Of a stretch of DNA of 43,166 bases, positions 24,432 to 33,208 are shown one piece after another; within the stretch, counting starts at the first letter, position 1, and every line of letters starts with the position of its first letter. The position numbers and the translations under genes are program-made. Below the pieces are notes generated by a model that made no database searches, was not told where the DNA came from, and saw nothing but the letters and a program-made list of their open reading frames with translations. Source of the DNA: Fimenecus sp964540535 (lineage in GTDB: Bacteria > Bacillota > Clostridia > Oscillospirales > Acutalibacteraceae); assembly GCA_964540535.1 (NCBI GenBank), contig CAZIMO010000011.1, positions 1 through 43,166 of the forward strand, given 5' to 3'.

Positions 24432-25134
24432 TAAACGCAAAGCGGATATTGAGTATAATCTTGATGTTATTAACGAAAAGATTGCCGAAAGTGCAATAAA
24501 AAGCGGCCGCAGTCCCGAAGATATTCGTCTTATGGCGGTTACAAAAACCGTTGACCCGATTTTTATAAATTATGCTCTTGATTACGGCGTAAAGCTTATA
24601 GGTGAAAACAGAGTACAGGAAATGCTCCGCAAAAAGCCCGATTTGCATCTTGAAGGCGTAGATAAGCATTTGATAGGTCATCTGCAAACAAATAAAGCAG
24701 GTCAGATTGTGGGCGAGGTCGATATGATTCAGTCTGTCGACTCTGTTAAAATCGCAAAAGAAATTGCCAAGCAGTCAGCTAAAAAGGGTATTGTCACAGA
24801 TGTTCTTCTTGAAATCAATGTGGGCGAAGAAGAAAGCAAAACAGGCTTTTCTGTCTCGGAATTTTATGAGAACCTTTATGAAATCGCTGAAATCGGTGAA
24901 ATTCGTGTAAAAGGTCTTATGACAGTTCCGCCTATATGCGAAAATGCAACAACACTTTGTAAATTTTTTGAAAATATATACAATATCTATGTTGACATTA
25001 GGGGTAAAAAGATAGATAATATAAATATGAGTATATTGTCGATGGGTATGTCCGGAGACTATGAACAGGCAATTTTATGCGGGTCAAATCTTGTGAGAAT
25101 AGGCTCTTCAATTTTCGGCCCGAGAATATATTAA
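24409..25134 (+). CDS. yggS: YggS/YlmE family pyridoxal phosphate-binding protein
   Basis: A 241-aa PLP-binding protein that controls vitamin B6 and amino-acid balance; it has no firmly known catalytic reaction. Key family elements are LMAVTKTV (PLP lysine) at about residues 41-48, GENRVQEM, HLIGHLQTNKA, the INVGEEESKTGF strand, LSMGMSGDYEQAI and the C-terminal VRIGSSIFGPR. The ATG at 24409 fits the GGGAG site at 24395-24399; it overlaps the preceding gene by 23 nt. It lies before sepF as in Bacillus (ylmE-sepF). Confidence 0.93.
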   Translation: MMEKSFLDKRKADIEYNLDVINEKIAESAIKSGRSPEDIRLMAVTKTVDPIFINYALDYGVKLIGENRVQEMLRKKPDLHLEGVDKHLIGHLQTNKAGQIVGEVDMIQSVDSVKIAKEIAKQSAKKGIVTDVLLEINVGEEESKTGFSVSEFYENLYEIAEIGEIRVKGLMTVPPICENATTLCKFFENIYNIYVDIRGKKIDNINMSILSMGMSGDYEQAILCGSNLVRIGSSIFGPRIY

Positions 25135-25155
25135 AAACAGCAGGAGGACATTGTA

Positions 25156-25623
25156 ATGAGCTTTTTAGACAAAATCAAAAATATCGTTAATGTTGACGAG
25201 GACGGTTATTATCCTGATGACGATGTTGATTCGGGTGCTTTTATGGGTTCAGAGTCTTATGACGAGCCCGAGCAAAGACCGTCAAGACAGCCGCACCGTA
25301 CACAGCGTAATTCCGACCAGGATAAGGTCGTAAATATTCATACAACAGCACAGCTTCAAGTGGTTCTTTCAAAGCCTGAAAAGTTTGATGAAGCTCTCGG
25401 CATTGCCGATAACCTTAATGAGAAAAGAACAGTTGTTTTAAATTTGGAATCTGTAAGCAAAGAAGTTGCGCGCCGTCTTATCGACTTTTTAACAGGTGTT
25501 GCTTATGCAAATAACGGTCAGATTAAGCGCGTTGCAAACAGCACATTTATCATCACTCCTTATAATGTTGATGTTATGGGTGATTTACTTGATGAGCTTG
25601 AAAACAACGGAATGTTTTTCTGA
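25156..25623 (+). CDS. sepF: Cell division protein SepF
   Basis: A membrane-binding protein that joins FtsZ to the membrane and shapes the septum. In 155 aa the N-terminal amphipathic MSFLDKIKNIVNV (membrane anchor) is followed by an acidic, disordered linker (about 15-60). The conserved globular domain (about 65-150) has KPEKFDEALGIADNLNEKRTVVLNLE (first 20 of these are diagnostic) and RLIDFLTGVAYANNG. The start has a strong CAGGAGGA site. ylmG and ylmH, which follow sepF in Bacillus, are missing; divIVA comes next. Confidence 0.95.
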   Translation: MSFLDKIKNIVNVDEDGYYPDDDVDSGAFMGSESYDEPEQRPSRQPHRTQRNSDQDKVVNIHTTAQLQVVLSKPEKFDEALGIADNLNEKRTVVLNLESVSKEVARRLIDFLTGVAYANNGQIKRVANSTFIITPYNVDVMGDLLDELENNGMFF

Positions 25624-25687
25624 TATTGCTCATAATTATTAGAAATTTACTATTGCCGTGTTCGGCAGAATGGGAAGGATATTTGTA

Positions 25688-26668
25688 ATGCTTACACCTG
25701 ATAAAATTAAAGAAAAATCATTTCAGACAACCGGTCGTGGCTCTTACCGCGCAGAAGATGTTGATAACTTCTTGAATGAGGTTTCTGCATCTTATGAGCA
25801 GATGTTTAAAGAGAACGGCGATCTTATTAAAAAAATCAGTATTCTTGCTAAAAAGATAGAAGAATACCGTGCAGACGAAGAAAGCTTAAAGCTTGCTCTT
25901 CTTAATGCGCAAAAGCTTGCTGACCGCATTGTTGCAGAAGCAAAAGAAAATGCTGAAAAAGAAACTTCCGAAGCACAGGCAGTTTCTTCAAAGCTTCGTG
26001 AAGAAGCGCAGGCAGATGCTGACGCAACTGAAGCAAAGGCAAAGCGTGAATCAGATACGATTATTGAAAGCGCAAAGGCTGAAGCTGAAAAAATTGTAGC
26101 AGATGCAAACCGTCAGTCAAATGAAATTCTCGGCAATATCAACCGCAAAGTAACTCACGAAACACTCGTTTTCGATATGGTTAAGAAAGAAGCTTCAGAA
26201 TTTAAAGCAAAGCTTGTTTCAATGTATAAAGAGCATATAAACCTTATTAATCAGCTTCCTGAAATTGTTGATGAAGAGCTTGATAAGACAGAAGAAGCTC
26301 CCGCGCCGGTAGCTGAAGAGGTTGAGGAAGAGCCTGTTGTTATCGAAGAAACAGCTCCCGTAGCAGTTGAGGATGTTGAAGAGGCAGAAACAGAAGAAGC
26401 CCCTGCAGAGGTTGAACCAAAGGCTGAAGAAGCAATTGAACCGTCAGAAGAAGCTGTTGCTTCAGAAGAAACCGTAGAGGAAGTTCCTGAAGAACCCGAA
26501 CTTCCTGTTAAAAAACCATTTAAGCTTGATTTGAGTAAGATTGACTTTGCAGACGAAGTTGAAGCTTCTGCTCCTGCGCACCCTGTTATGAATACTGTTG
26601 AGCAGGAAGAAGAGCAGGAAGAAGAAAAGGGCTCAACATCTTTCAAAAATTTCTTTAAGAAAAAATAA
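25688..26668 (+). CDS. divIVA: DivIVA domain protein with long acidic tail
   Basis: A coiled-coil scaffold that binds curved membrane at poles and septa. The 326-aa protein has the N-terminal DivIVA membrane domain, LTPDKIKEKSFQTTGRGSYR with VDNFLNEV (residues 2-35). A long coiled coil follows (about 40-195), rich in Ala, Glu and Lys. The tail (about 200-300) is very rich in Glu, Ala, Pro and Val and probably disordered. It ends in a conserved-looking basic patch, TSFKNFFKKK. The start at 25688 is fixed by GGGAAGGAT and by the domain. The tail makes it longer than the usual 160-230 aa. Confidence 0.9.
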   Translation: MLTPDKIKEKSFQTTGRGSYRAEDVDNFLNEVSASYEQMFKENGDLIKKISILAKKIEEYRADEESLKLALLNAQKLADRIVAEAKENAEKETSEAQAVSSKLREEAQADADATEAKAKRESDTIIESAKAEAEKIVADANRQSNEILGNINRKVTHETLVFDMVKKEASEFKAKLVSMYKEHINLINQLPEIVDEELDKTEEAPAPVAEEVEEEPVVIEETAPVAVEDVEEAETEEAPAEVEPKAEEAIEPSEEAVASEETVEEVPEEPELPVKKPFKLDLSKIDFADEVEASAPAHPVMNTVEQEEEQEEEKGSTSFKNFFKKK

Positions 26669-26684
26669 AAAACGAGGTACTTGA

Positions 26685-27170
26685 ATGCTTCAAGTAATCA
26701 CAGTAATTTCCATTGCAGTTTTAGTGCTGTTGGATCAGATAATTAAATTACTTGTAATTAAATATCTCGAACCGATTGGCAACCTTCCGTTGACAGACGG
26801 CTTTATTCAGTTGAATTATGCCGAAAACACAGGGGCTGCCTTTGGTTCTTTTAGCGGATACACTTGGATTTTGTCTGCATTTACTCTTATTGTAATCGTC
26901 GCAGGTCTTGTTTATATTTTAATGGGCAAGCTTAAATTCGGTGTTGAATATGTCTGTATAACTCTTATGCTCGCAGGTGGGCTCGGCAACCTTGTTGACC
27001 GTATTTTCCGTGGATTTGTAGTTGATTATATTGAGCCGCTTTTTATTGATTTTGCAATATTTAACTTTGCTGATATTCTTGTAACCTGCAGTGCCGTTGT
27101 GCTTATTATTTGGATGATTTATAAAATAATTAAAGACTGCAAGAAAGAAAAGGATAAGAAAAATGTCTGA
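26685..27170 (+). CDS. lspA: Lipoprotein signal peptidase (signal peptidase II)
   Basis: An inner-membrane aspartyl protease that removes the signal peptide of prolipoproteins after diacylglycerol transfer. The 161-aa protein has four hydrophobic segments. The conserved catalytic regions are visible: the early LDQIIKL, the NTGAAFG motif, GGLGNLVDRIFRGFVVDYI with the first catalytic Asp, and FNFADI with the second. The start has an ACGAGGTA site. It overlaps rluD by 8 nt. A candidate substrate, the lipoprotein at 32651-33208, lies in this window. Confidence 0.96.
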   Translation: MLQVITVISIAVLVLLDQIIKLLVIKYLEPIGNLPLTDGFIQLNYAENTGAAFGSFSGYTWILSAFTLIVIVAGLVYILMGKLKFGVEYVCITLMLAGGLGNLVDRIFRGFVVDYIEPLFIDFAIFNFADILVTCSAVVLIIWMIYKIIKDCKKEKDKKNV

Positions 27171-28080
27171 ACTTTTAATTGAAGTCCCCGAAATTTACGA
27201 GGGTGAGCGAATAGACAAGTTCCTTTCCGTTCTGGTTGAAAATTCTTCGCGCAATTCAATTCAAAAGCTTATTGAAAATGGCAAGGTTACGGTAAACGGC
27301 GCATCCGTCAATAAAAAATATAAGGTCAGTGCCGATGACGAAATTCTAATGATGCCCAACGATTTAAAACCGCTTGACGCAGAGCCCGAAAACATTCCTC
27401 TTGATATTGTTTTTGAAGACGAGCATTTGTTGGTTGTCAATAAACCGCGCGGAATGGTGGTGCATCCGGCACCCGGTAATTACAGCGGAACTCTCGTAAA
27501 CGCACTTTTGTATCATTGCAAAGACTCGCTTTCGGGTATCAACGGCATTTTAAGACCTGGAATTGTTCACCGAATTGATAAAAATACAAGCGGACTTTTA
27601 ATTGTAGCCAAAAATGATAAGGCTCATATAGGACTTGCCGAGCAGATTAAAGAGCATAGCTTTACTCGTGAATATAATGCGGTAATTTGCGGTCATTTAA
27701 AAGAGCATATAGGCACAGTAAACGCCCCTATCGGCAGAAGCCCCAAAGACAGAAAGAAAATGTGCGTAACAATGCAAAATTCAAAAAATGCAGTTACCCA
27801 TTATAATGTAATAGCTGAATACAACGGTTATTCGCATATTTCATTGAAGCTCGAAACAGGCAGAACACATCAAATCAGAGTGCATATGGCACATTTGGGG
27901 CATCCCGTTGCAGGCGATTTTGTTTACGGACACGATAAAAAAAGCGAGTATCTTAACGGTCAGTGCCTGCACGCAATAAAAATCGGGTTTGTTCATCCAA
28001 TAACAAACCAATATCTTGAATTTACATCGGACTTGCCCGATTATTTTAAAGATTTTATAAAAAGGATAGCAGAGGTATGA
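27163..28080 (+). CDS. rluD: RluA/RluD family 23S rRNA pseudouridine synthase
   Basis: Isomerises uridines in large-subunit rRNA to pseudouridine. The 305-aa protein has an N-terminal S4 RNA-binding domain (about residues 12-75, GERIDKFLSVLV and NGKVTVNGASVNKKYKV). The catalytic domain has VVNKPRGMVVHPA and GIVHRIDKNTSGLLIVAK, where the Asp is the catalytic residue (about residue 140). The later GRTHQIRVHMAHLGHPVAGD motif is complete. It overlaps lspA by 8 nt, the same pairing as in many Firmicutes. The exact target uridines are inferred from the family. Confidence 0.94.
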   Translation: MSELLIEVPEIYEGERIDKFLSVLVENSSRNSIQKLIENGKVTVNGASVNKKYKVSADDEILMMPNDLKPLDAEPENIPLDIVFEDEHLLVVNKPRGMVVHPAPGNYSGTLVNALLYHCKDSLSGINGILRPGIVHRIDKNTSGLLIVAKNDKAHIGLAEQIKEHSFTREYNAVICGHLKEHIGTVNAPIGRSPKDRKKMCVTMQNSKNAVTHYNVIAEYNGYSHISLKLETGRTHQIRVHMAHLGHPVAGDFVYGHDKKSEYLNGQCLHAIKIGFVHPITNQYLEFTSDLPDYFKDFIKRIAEV

Positions 28081-28083
28081 TAA

Positions 28084-28917
28084 ATGGCAAATAAGGATTT
28101 CTCTAATTGGCTTGTAGTATCAGATATAGACGGAACTTTAAATAATAAATTAAGACAGCTGCCCAAAAGAAATTTTGAGGCAATAAACCGTTTTGTTCTC
28201 GAATGCAACGGTCATTTTACATTGGCATCGGGCAGAAATGTTCAGTCAATGCGTAAGCATTATGAAAGGCTTCCTATTGCAGGCACCCCTGCCGTAATTC
28301 TTAACGGTGCAGGTGTGTATGACTATTCAAAGGAAAAAATGGTTCATTTCACACCAATCAATCAAAGATCCGTTGATTTGGTTCACGATATTTGTAAACG
28401 TTTCACGTCAGTTGAGCTTGAAGTACTTACTGATACAAATATCTATACTCTTAACGCAAGAATTTTTGCACCCATAATGGTTATGGCAGATAAGCTTCAT
28501 TATAAGCACTGCAAACGGTTTGAGGAAATTCCCCGTGAAAATTGGGGAAAGGTAATATTCTTGGGTATGCCGCCGCTAATAAATGAAATAAAAAAGTATG
28601 TTGCAACGCTTGAAGATACAGGAGCTAACTTTATGTCAAGCTCAATTTCATCATTTGAAATGCTTGAAGCAGGAGTGCATAAAGGTACGGCGCTTATGAA
28701 AATTGCCGAAATGTATAATATTGATAAAAACCACACTGCCGCAATAGGCGATTATTTTAACGATTACGATATGCTTAAAACCGTTGGGCTTCCTGCTTGT
28801 TGCGGACAAGCGCCGAAGGCTATGCACGAAATCGCAAAATTTCACGCATGTCACTGTAACAAAGGTGCAGTTGCTGACTTGCTTGAATACATAATGAATG
28901 ATTATAAGGAGGAATAA
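28084..28917 (+). CDS. HAD-superfamily (Cof-type) phosphatase
   Basis: A 277-aa haloacid-dehalogenase-fold hydrolase of the Cof subfamily, acting on small phosphorylated metabolites. Motif I VVSDIDGTLNN (about residues 11-21) has the nucleophile Asp. Motif II is at ASGRNVQS. The cap domain covers about 85-190. Motif III/IV is KGTAL followed by AIGDYFNDYDML near 221-232. The closing HACHCNKGAVADLLEYI resembles other members. It starts 3 nt after rluD and ends 3 nt before the transketolase gene. The substrate is not predictable. Confidence 0.9.
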   Translation: MANKDFSNWLVVSDIDGTLNNKLRQLPKRNFEAINRFVLECNGHFTLASGRNVQSMRKHYERLPIAGTPAVILNGAGVYDYSKEKMVHFTPINQRSVDLVHDICKRFTSVELEVLTDTNIYTLNARIFAPIMVMADKLHYKHCKRFEEIPRENWGKVIFLGMPPLINEIKKYVATLEDTGANFMSSSISSFEMLEAGVHKGTALMKIAEMYNIDKNHTAAIGDYFNDYDMLKTVGLPACCGQAPKAMHEIAKFHACHCNKGAVADLLEYIMNDYKEE

Positions 28918-28920
28918 AAT

Positions 28921-29769
28921 ATGAATGCTTCACTCAAACATGAATTAGAAGTATTTGCCGCTAAAGAAAGAATGTTAATTCTTGAGGGTATCTACAACGC
29001 AAAAGCAGGGCATCCGGGAGGATCGCTTTCAATTGCAGAGCTTTTGGCTTACCTTTACAATGTTGAAATGCGTGTAGATGCAAGCAATCCTAAGTGGGCA
29101 GACCGCGATCGCTTTGTTCTTTCAAAGGGTCATGGTGCACCTGCGCTTTATGCCGCTCTTGCGCTTAAAGGCTTTTTCCCGACAGAAGACATTAAAACTC
29201 TCCGTAAACCCGACTCTTATCTTCAAGGACATCCAAGTATGAAAACTGTTCCCGGCGTTGATATGAGTACAGGTTCTCTCGGTCAAGGTGTTTCAGCCGC
29301 TGTCGGTATGGCTCTTGCCGCAAAGCTTGACAATAAGGATTTCAGAACTTATACAATACTCGGTGACGGCGAAATCGAAGAAGGTCAGGTTTGGGAAGCT
29401 GCAATGTTTGCCTCTGCAAAGGGCTTGGACAACCTTGTTGTCATTGTCGACAATAACAATCTTCAAATTGACGGTACTGTTGAAGAGGTTAATTCTCCTT
29501 ATCCTATTCCGGAAAAGTTCACTGCTTTTGGCTTTAATACAATTGAAATCGACGGCAATAATCTTGATGAAATTGAATGTGCTTTTAATAAGGCAAAAGA
29601 AACAAAAGGAAAGCCTACTGCAATCATTGCAAAGACTCTTAAAGGCAAAGGCGTTTCTTATATGGAAAATGCAGTTAATTGGCACGGTGCCGCTCCCAAT
29701 GAAGAGCTTTATAATATTGGTGTTAAAGAGCTTACTGCAAAGCTTAATGAATTGGAGGGTGTAAAATGA
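28921..29769 (+). CDS. Transketolase, N-terminal subunit
   Basis: The thiamine diphosphate-binding half of a split transketolase, which moves two-carbon units between sugar phosphates in the non-oxidative pentose phosphate pathway. The 282-aa chain has HPGGSLSIAELLAYLY (about residues 23-38) and LSKGHGAPALYAALALKG. The TPP/metal motif GDGEIEEGQVWEAAMFA begins near residue 150 and closes on VDNNNLQIDG. A start with TAAGGAGGAA is clear. The C-terminal half is a separate gene that overlaps the stop by 4 nt. Such splitting is common in Clostridia. rpiB at 7121 feeds the same pathway. Confidence 0.95.
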   Translation: MNASLKHELEVFAAKERMLILEGIYNAKAGHPGGSLSIAELLAYLYNVEMRVDASNPKWADRDRFVLSKGHGAPALYAALALKGFFPTEDIKTLRKPDSYLQGHPSMKTVPGVDMSTGSLGQGVSAAVGMALAAKLDNKDFRTYTILGDGEIEEGQVWEAAMFASAKGLDNLVVIVDNNNLQIDGTVEEVNSPYPIPEKFTAFGFNTIEIDGNNLDEIECAFNKAKETKGKPTAIIAKTLKGKGVSYMENAVNWHGAAPNEELYNIGVKELTAKLNELEGVK

Positions 29770-30716
29770 GTGAAGTAATCAAAACCGCAACAAGAGATGC
29801 TTACGGTAAGGCGCTTGTTGAGCTTGGAGATGCAGGGGCTAAAATTCTTGTTCTTGACGCTGACCTTGCGGCGGCAACAAAAACAGGTATGTTCAAAAAA
29901 GCGCATCCCGATAAATTTATTGACTGCGGTATCGCAGAGGGAAATATGATGAGCGTAGCGGCAGGTCTTGCAAGCACAGGTTATACTGTTTTTGCATCTT
30001 CATTCGCAATGTTCGCCGCAGGCAGAGCCTTTGAACAGGTTCGTAACTCAATCGGATATACACATCTTAATGTTAAAATCGGTGCAACTCACGCAGGTAT
30101 TTCTGTAGGTGAAGACGGCGCAAGCCATCAATGCTGTGAAGATATAGGTCTTATGCGTACCATTCCGGGTATGGTTATTTTAAACCCTGCCGATGATGTT
30201 GAAGCAAGACTTTGCGTTCTTGCCGCCGCAGAGCATGAAGGTCCTGTTTATATGAGATTTGGCCGTCTTGCAGTGCCGAGAGTTTTTGACGAAAACTATA
30301 AATTTGAAATCGGTAAGGGAAATGTGCTTAAAGAGGGTACAGATGTTACCATTATTGCAACAGGTCTTATGGTTAATGAGGCTCTTATGGCTTATGAACA
30401 GCTTAAAGAAGAGGGCATTTCTGCAAGAGTTGTTAATATGGCAACAATTAAGCCTATCGACCGTGAGCTTGTAATCGAGAGCGCAAAGAAAACAGGCGTA
30501 ATCGTTACTGCTGAAGAGCATAATATTATCGGCGGACTTGGCTCGGCAGTTGCAGAGGTAGTTTGCGAAACTGTTCCTGTTCCTGTTATCCGTGTGGGTG
30601 TTGAAGATACCTTTGGTAAATCGGGTCCTGCTGTTCAGCTCCTTCATGAGTTCGGTCTTGATGCCGCAAACATAGTTACAAAATGTAAACAGGCACTTGA
30701 ACTTAAAAATAACTGA
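29766..30716 (+). CDS. Transketolase, C-terminal subunit
   Basis: The pyrimidine-binding and C-terminal half of transketolase, 316 aa. Visible are ATRDAYGKALVELG, LDADLAAATKT, FIDCGIAEGNMMSVAAGLA (with the catalytic Glu contacting TPP, about residues 55-61), and GATHAGISVGEDGASHQC. The C-terminal domain has VTAEEHNIIGGLGSAVAEV. The GTG/ATG region overlaps the N-terminal subunit by 4 nt; GGAGGGTG is the ribosome binding site. A stable hairpin follows the stop. Confidence 0.95.
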   Translation: MSEVIKTATRDAYGKALVELGDAGAKILVLDADLAAATKTGMFKKAHPDKFIDCGIAEGNMMSVAAGLASTGYTVFASSFAMFAAGRAFEQVRNSIGYTHLNVKIGATHAGISVGEDGASHQCCEDIGLMRTIPGMVILNPADDVEARLCVLAAAEHEGPVYMRFGRLAVPRVFDENYKFEIGKGNVLKEGTDVTIIATGLMVNEALMAYEQLKEEGISARVVNMATIKPIDRELVIESAKKTGVIVTAEEHNIIGGLGSAVAEVVCETVPVPVIRVGVEDTFGKSGPAVQLLHEFGLDAANIVTKCKQALELKNN

Positions 30717-30721
30717 TACCG

Positions 30722-30742
30722 TGGCGGACTTCGTGTCCGCCA
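30722..30742 (+). terminator. GC-rich hairpin after transketolase
   Basis: A perfect 8-bp stem (TGGCGGAC / GTCCGCCA, loop TTCGT) just after the stop. The following sequence is AT-rich but has no continuous T run, so it may attenuate or stabilise the transcript and not stop it fully. The metallophosphoesterase gene follows 29 nt later. Confidence 0.5.
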
Positions 30743-30770
30743 TTATGATTTATATTTATAGGAGAAAAAA

Positions 30771-31811
30771 ATGAAAAAAAAGAAAATACTGAAAGCTTTA
30801 GCAATACTTTTGGCTGTTGTGCTGGTTTGCGGCAGCGCGTTCGGCGGTTATATTTTGTACCGAATGAATTTCAGCTTGCCTGTTGAACTTACCCATAGCT
30901 ATGATGAGGTTTACAATCAGCCTCAAATCACTTATAATGTGGGCGATGACGGAAAATTTTCAGTTTTAAAAATCAATGATACCCATTTGTTCAACGGAAC
31001 TTGCGAAAATGATGCGAAAACGCTGTCCGATTTAAAAGTGATCCTCGATAAAACGCCCTGTGATTTTATTGTAGTTGACGGCGATATGGTTGAAGGCTTT
31101 AATCTCGATATGGATTATGATAAATACGGTTCAGTAAAGCTGTTTTCGGAGGTTCTTGACAGTTATAATATCCCTTGGACTTTCGTTCCGGGAAATAATG
31201 ACGATGAAATTGACGGCGAAAATGAAGATTTAATCGCCTATATGATGAATTTCAAAAACTTTGTTTACGGCAACGAAAAAGGCATTGACGGTGATATGCA
31301 CTTCTTTGTCAATCTTGAATATAACGGCGAGTTGGCTCATACCCTCGCATTTCTTGACAGCCATGCCAGAACCGTTAGGGCAGTAGGACAATACGATTAC
31401 ATAAAAGAAAACCAAATAAATTGGCTTCTTAACGGTATCAATGAAAGAAAGGTTAAAACGAGCGTATTTTTCCATATGCCTACTCCTGAATTTAAAGAAG
31501 CTTACGATAACGGCGAAACATACGGAGATTTCCCGTTTGCATATATTTTTTCCCTTGATTCAATTACAGAAAACAAGCTTTTTGACGATATGACAGCAGA
31601 TAATGAGTATATTTCGCTTCTTTCAATAGGTCATGTTCACAGCAACAATATGTGCAGTTTTTATAACGGCAGATATTATCAGTTAAGCAGTATCAGCGGA
31701 TATAACGCTGTTCATTTTGATGATATGATACCTTCATGCACATTGACCGTAATTGATGTTACAAAAGAGAATACCAAAGAAATGTATCATTTTGAAAAGG
31801 TCGAAGCATAA
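30771..31811 (+). CDS. Membrane-anchored calcineurin-like metallophosphoesterase
   Basis: A 346-aa phosphoesterase with a lysine-rich start and one membrane segment or uncleaved signal (about residues 7-30), placing the enzyme outside the membrane. The dinuclear metal site is visible: KINDTHLFNG (about residues 65-74), VVDGDMVEGF (about 99-108), VPGNNDDE (about 138-145), FHMPTPEF, and GHVHSNN near residue 290. The Asn-Asn in PGNNDDE replaces the usual GNH(D/E) catalytic His, which may alter activity. TAGGAG is the ribosome binding site. The substrate is unknown. Confidence 0.88.
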   Translation: MKKKKILKALAILLAVVLVCGSAFGGYILYRMNFSLPVELTHSYDEVYNQPQITYNVGDDGKFSVLKINDTHLFNGTCENDAKTLSDLKVILDKTPCDFIVVDGDMVEGFNLDMDYDKYGSVKLFSEVLDSYNIPWTFVPGNNDDEIDGENEDLIAYMMNFKNFVYGNEKGIDGDMHFFVNLEYNGELAHTLAFLDSHARTVRAVGQYDYIKENQINWLLNGINERKVKTSVFFHMPTPEFKEAYDNGETYGDFPFAYIFSLDSITENKLFDDMTADNEYISLLSIGHVHSNNMCSFYNGRYYQLSSISGYNAVHFDDMIPSCTLTVIDVTKENTKEMYHFEKVEA

Positions 31812-31826
31812 TTTCATACAATATTA

Positions 31827-31860
31827 AAAAAGACGGGCAGTTAAATCTGCCCGTCTTTTT
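31827..31860. terminator. Bidirectional terminator
   Basis: A 14-bp stem (AAAAAGACGGGCAG / CTGCCCGTCTTTTT, loop TTAAAT) with T tract on both strands, between the convergent phosphoesterase and CMD-cupin genes. Confidence 0.95.
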
Positions 31861-31888
31861 AGGTTCTGTAAACAAAATATTTATATGA

Positions 31889-32626
31889 TTACAGCTTGCT
31901 GTATTCTTCGTCAGTTACAGGCTCACTCCATTTGTTTGAGGTGTTTTCTCCGGGTACTTCAACTGCAATATGGCTGAACCAAGAGTCTGCCTTCGCACCG
32001 TGCCAATGCTTAACATTGGGCGGAATTACAACAATATCGCCGACATTAAGGCTTTGAGCAGGTTTGCCTTCTTCTTGATACCAACCCTCACCCTCGACAC
32101 AAATGAGAATTTGACCTCCGCCGTTGGTTGAACGGTGGATATGCCAATTGTTTCTGCATTTAGGCTCAAAAGTTACATTTGCAAGAAATACTGCTGACGC
32201 TCCGGGCGCAGTTAATGGTTTGAGATATGAATTGCCGATAAAATACTGTGCGTATGCAGTATTTGGTTCGCCCATACCGAATGCTCCGCCGTGAACTTCT
32301 GTTACTGTCTCATCAGCGTAAATTTCGTTTATCATAGGGAATGTACTCCACGCTTTAGGCCACCCTGTGTAAAATGCAAGCTGTGTTACTATTTCAACAA
32401 TTTCTTCTTTTGTTATTCCGTGAGCCTTTCCCATTGCGATATGTGATTTTAACTGCGGATATAATCCCTGTGCCATTAAGGCTGATATGGTTATCATACT
32501 TCTGTCACGGGGCGAGAGCTTATCTTCTCTTGACCATATCTCACCGAATAAAACATCGTCGTTTAACTGTGCAAATTTAGGGGCTAATTCGCCTAAATTA
32601 TCCCTGCCTGCCGTTTGTTTTTTCAT
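31889..32626 (-). CDS. Carboxymuconolactone decarboxylase-like/cupin fusion protein
   Basis: A 245-aa protein with two domains. Residues about 15-110 match the carboxymuconolactone decarboxylase (CMD/AhpD-like) helical fold (LSPRDRSMITISALMAQGLYPQL, TKEEIVEIVTQLAFYTGWPKAW). It lacks the redox Cys pair of AhpD, so peroxidase chemistry is unlikely. Residues about 140-235 are a cupin: NNWHIHRSTNGGGQ and VIPPNVKHWHGA supply His, His, His and probably Gln as metal ligands. The fusion is known in clostridial genomes but its reaction is not. It is the last gene of a LysR-linked minus-strand operon. AAAGGTTGAT is the ribosome binding site. Confidence 0.88.
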   Translation of the reverse strand: MKKQTAGRDNLGELAPKFAQLNDDVLFGEIWSREDKLSPRDRSMITISALMAQGLYPQLKSHIAMGKAHGITKEEIVEIVTQLAFYTGWPKAWSTFPMINEIYADETVTEVHGGAFGMGEPNTAYAQYFIGNSYLKPLTAPGASAVFLANVTFEPKCRNNWHIHRSTNGGGQILICVEGEGWYQEEGKPAQSLNVGDIVVIPPNVKHWHGAKADSWFSHIAVEVPGENTSNKWSEPVTDEEYSKL

Positions 32627-32650
32627 TATAAATCAACCTTTCAAAATAAA

Positions 32651-33208
32651 TTATTCTGCTAATGATAATGTAACAGTAACATCGTCCGAACCAAGCGCAT
32701 CAAGAAGTCCCTCTTTTGTCGCATTATCAATTTTACCGAGTCTTGTAAAATTCCAATTATTTGTGTCATAATAAATCACAAATTCACTGCCTTGATAAAG
32801 AATTATATCTCCGGGTTCTGTTGTAATCGGTTCATCGTTTCTCGGAAGTGCAGTGCCTAATGAGCCGACCTTTTCAAAATTTGAATAGTCTGACATATCA
32901 ATTGTTATCGGAGATTTTCCAAGCATTTCTTTCAATGCCCTTGATGATGAACTGTCGTACATAACCGCTGTTAATACAGTGCCGTTAGCTGTTATGTTTA
33001 CCTTGTAATTACCTGTTGGCATAGCGCTTTCCTCATCTTTAAAATTGGTGCTTTCGTGGATTGTTACCTTTTCTTTTATTCGGCTTTCAGTATTTTCTTC
33101 CGCACTTTGATAATTGTTGTTTGAACACGAAACTGAAATACAGGATAAAGCGATTATAAAAGTTAATGTAAGGGTTACTTTTATAGCCTTATTCAATTTT
33201 TGCTTCAT
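32651..33208 (-). CDS. Secreted lipoprotein with cyclophilin-like domain
   Basis: A 185-aa protein. The N terminus is a signal peptide (basic MKQKLNKAIK, hydrophobic to about 22) ending in SVSC, where C28 is the likely lipidated Cys; the lipobox is imperfect. A low-complexity linker follows to about residue 65. The rest matches the bacterial cyclophilin-like fold: TANGTVLTAVMYDSSSSRALKEML, the ITIDMSDYSNFEKVGSLGTALP segment, and PGDIILYQGSEFVIYYDTNNW. These domains are usually not proline isomerases. It overlaps the DUF3737 gene by 4 nt and shares its operon. Confidence 0.85.
   Translation of the reverse strand: MKQKLNKAIKVTLTLTFIIALSCISVSCSNNNYQSAEENTESRIKEKVTIHESTNFKDEESAMPTGNYKVNITANGTVLTAVMYDSSSSRALKEMLGKSPITIDMSDYSNFEKVGSLGTALPRNDEPITTEPGDIILYQGSEFVIYYDTNNWNFTRLGKIDNATKEGLLDALGSDDVTVTLSLAE

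Noticed and set aside
26251..26646. Minus-strand Ser/Thr-rich frame
   Set aside because: It is the complement of the Glu/Ala-rich DivIVA tail and has no start signals.
29288..29764. Second frame inside the transketolase N-terminal gene
   Set aside because: It is a leucine-rich shadow in another frame with no ribosome binding site.
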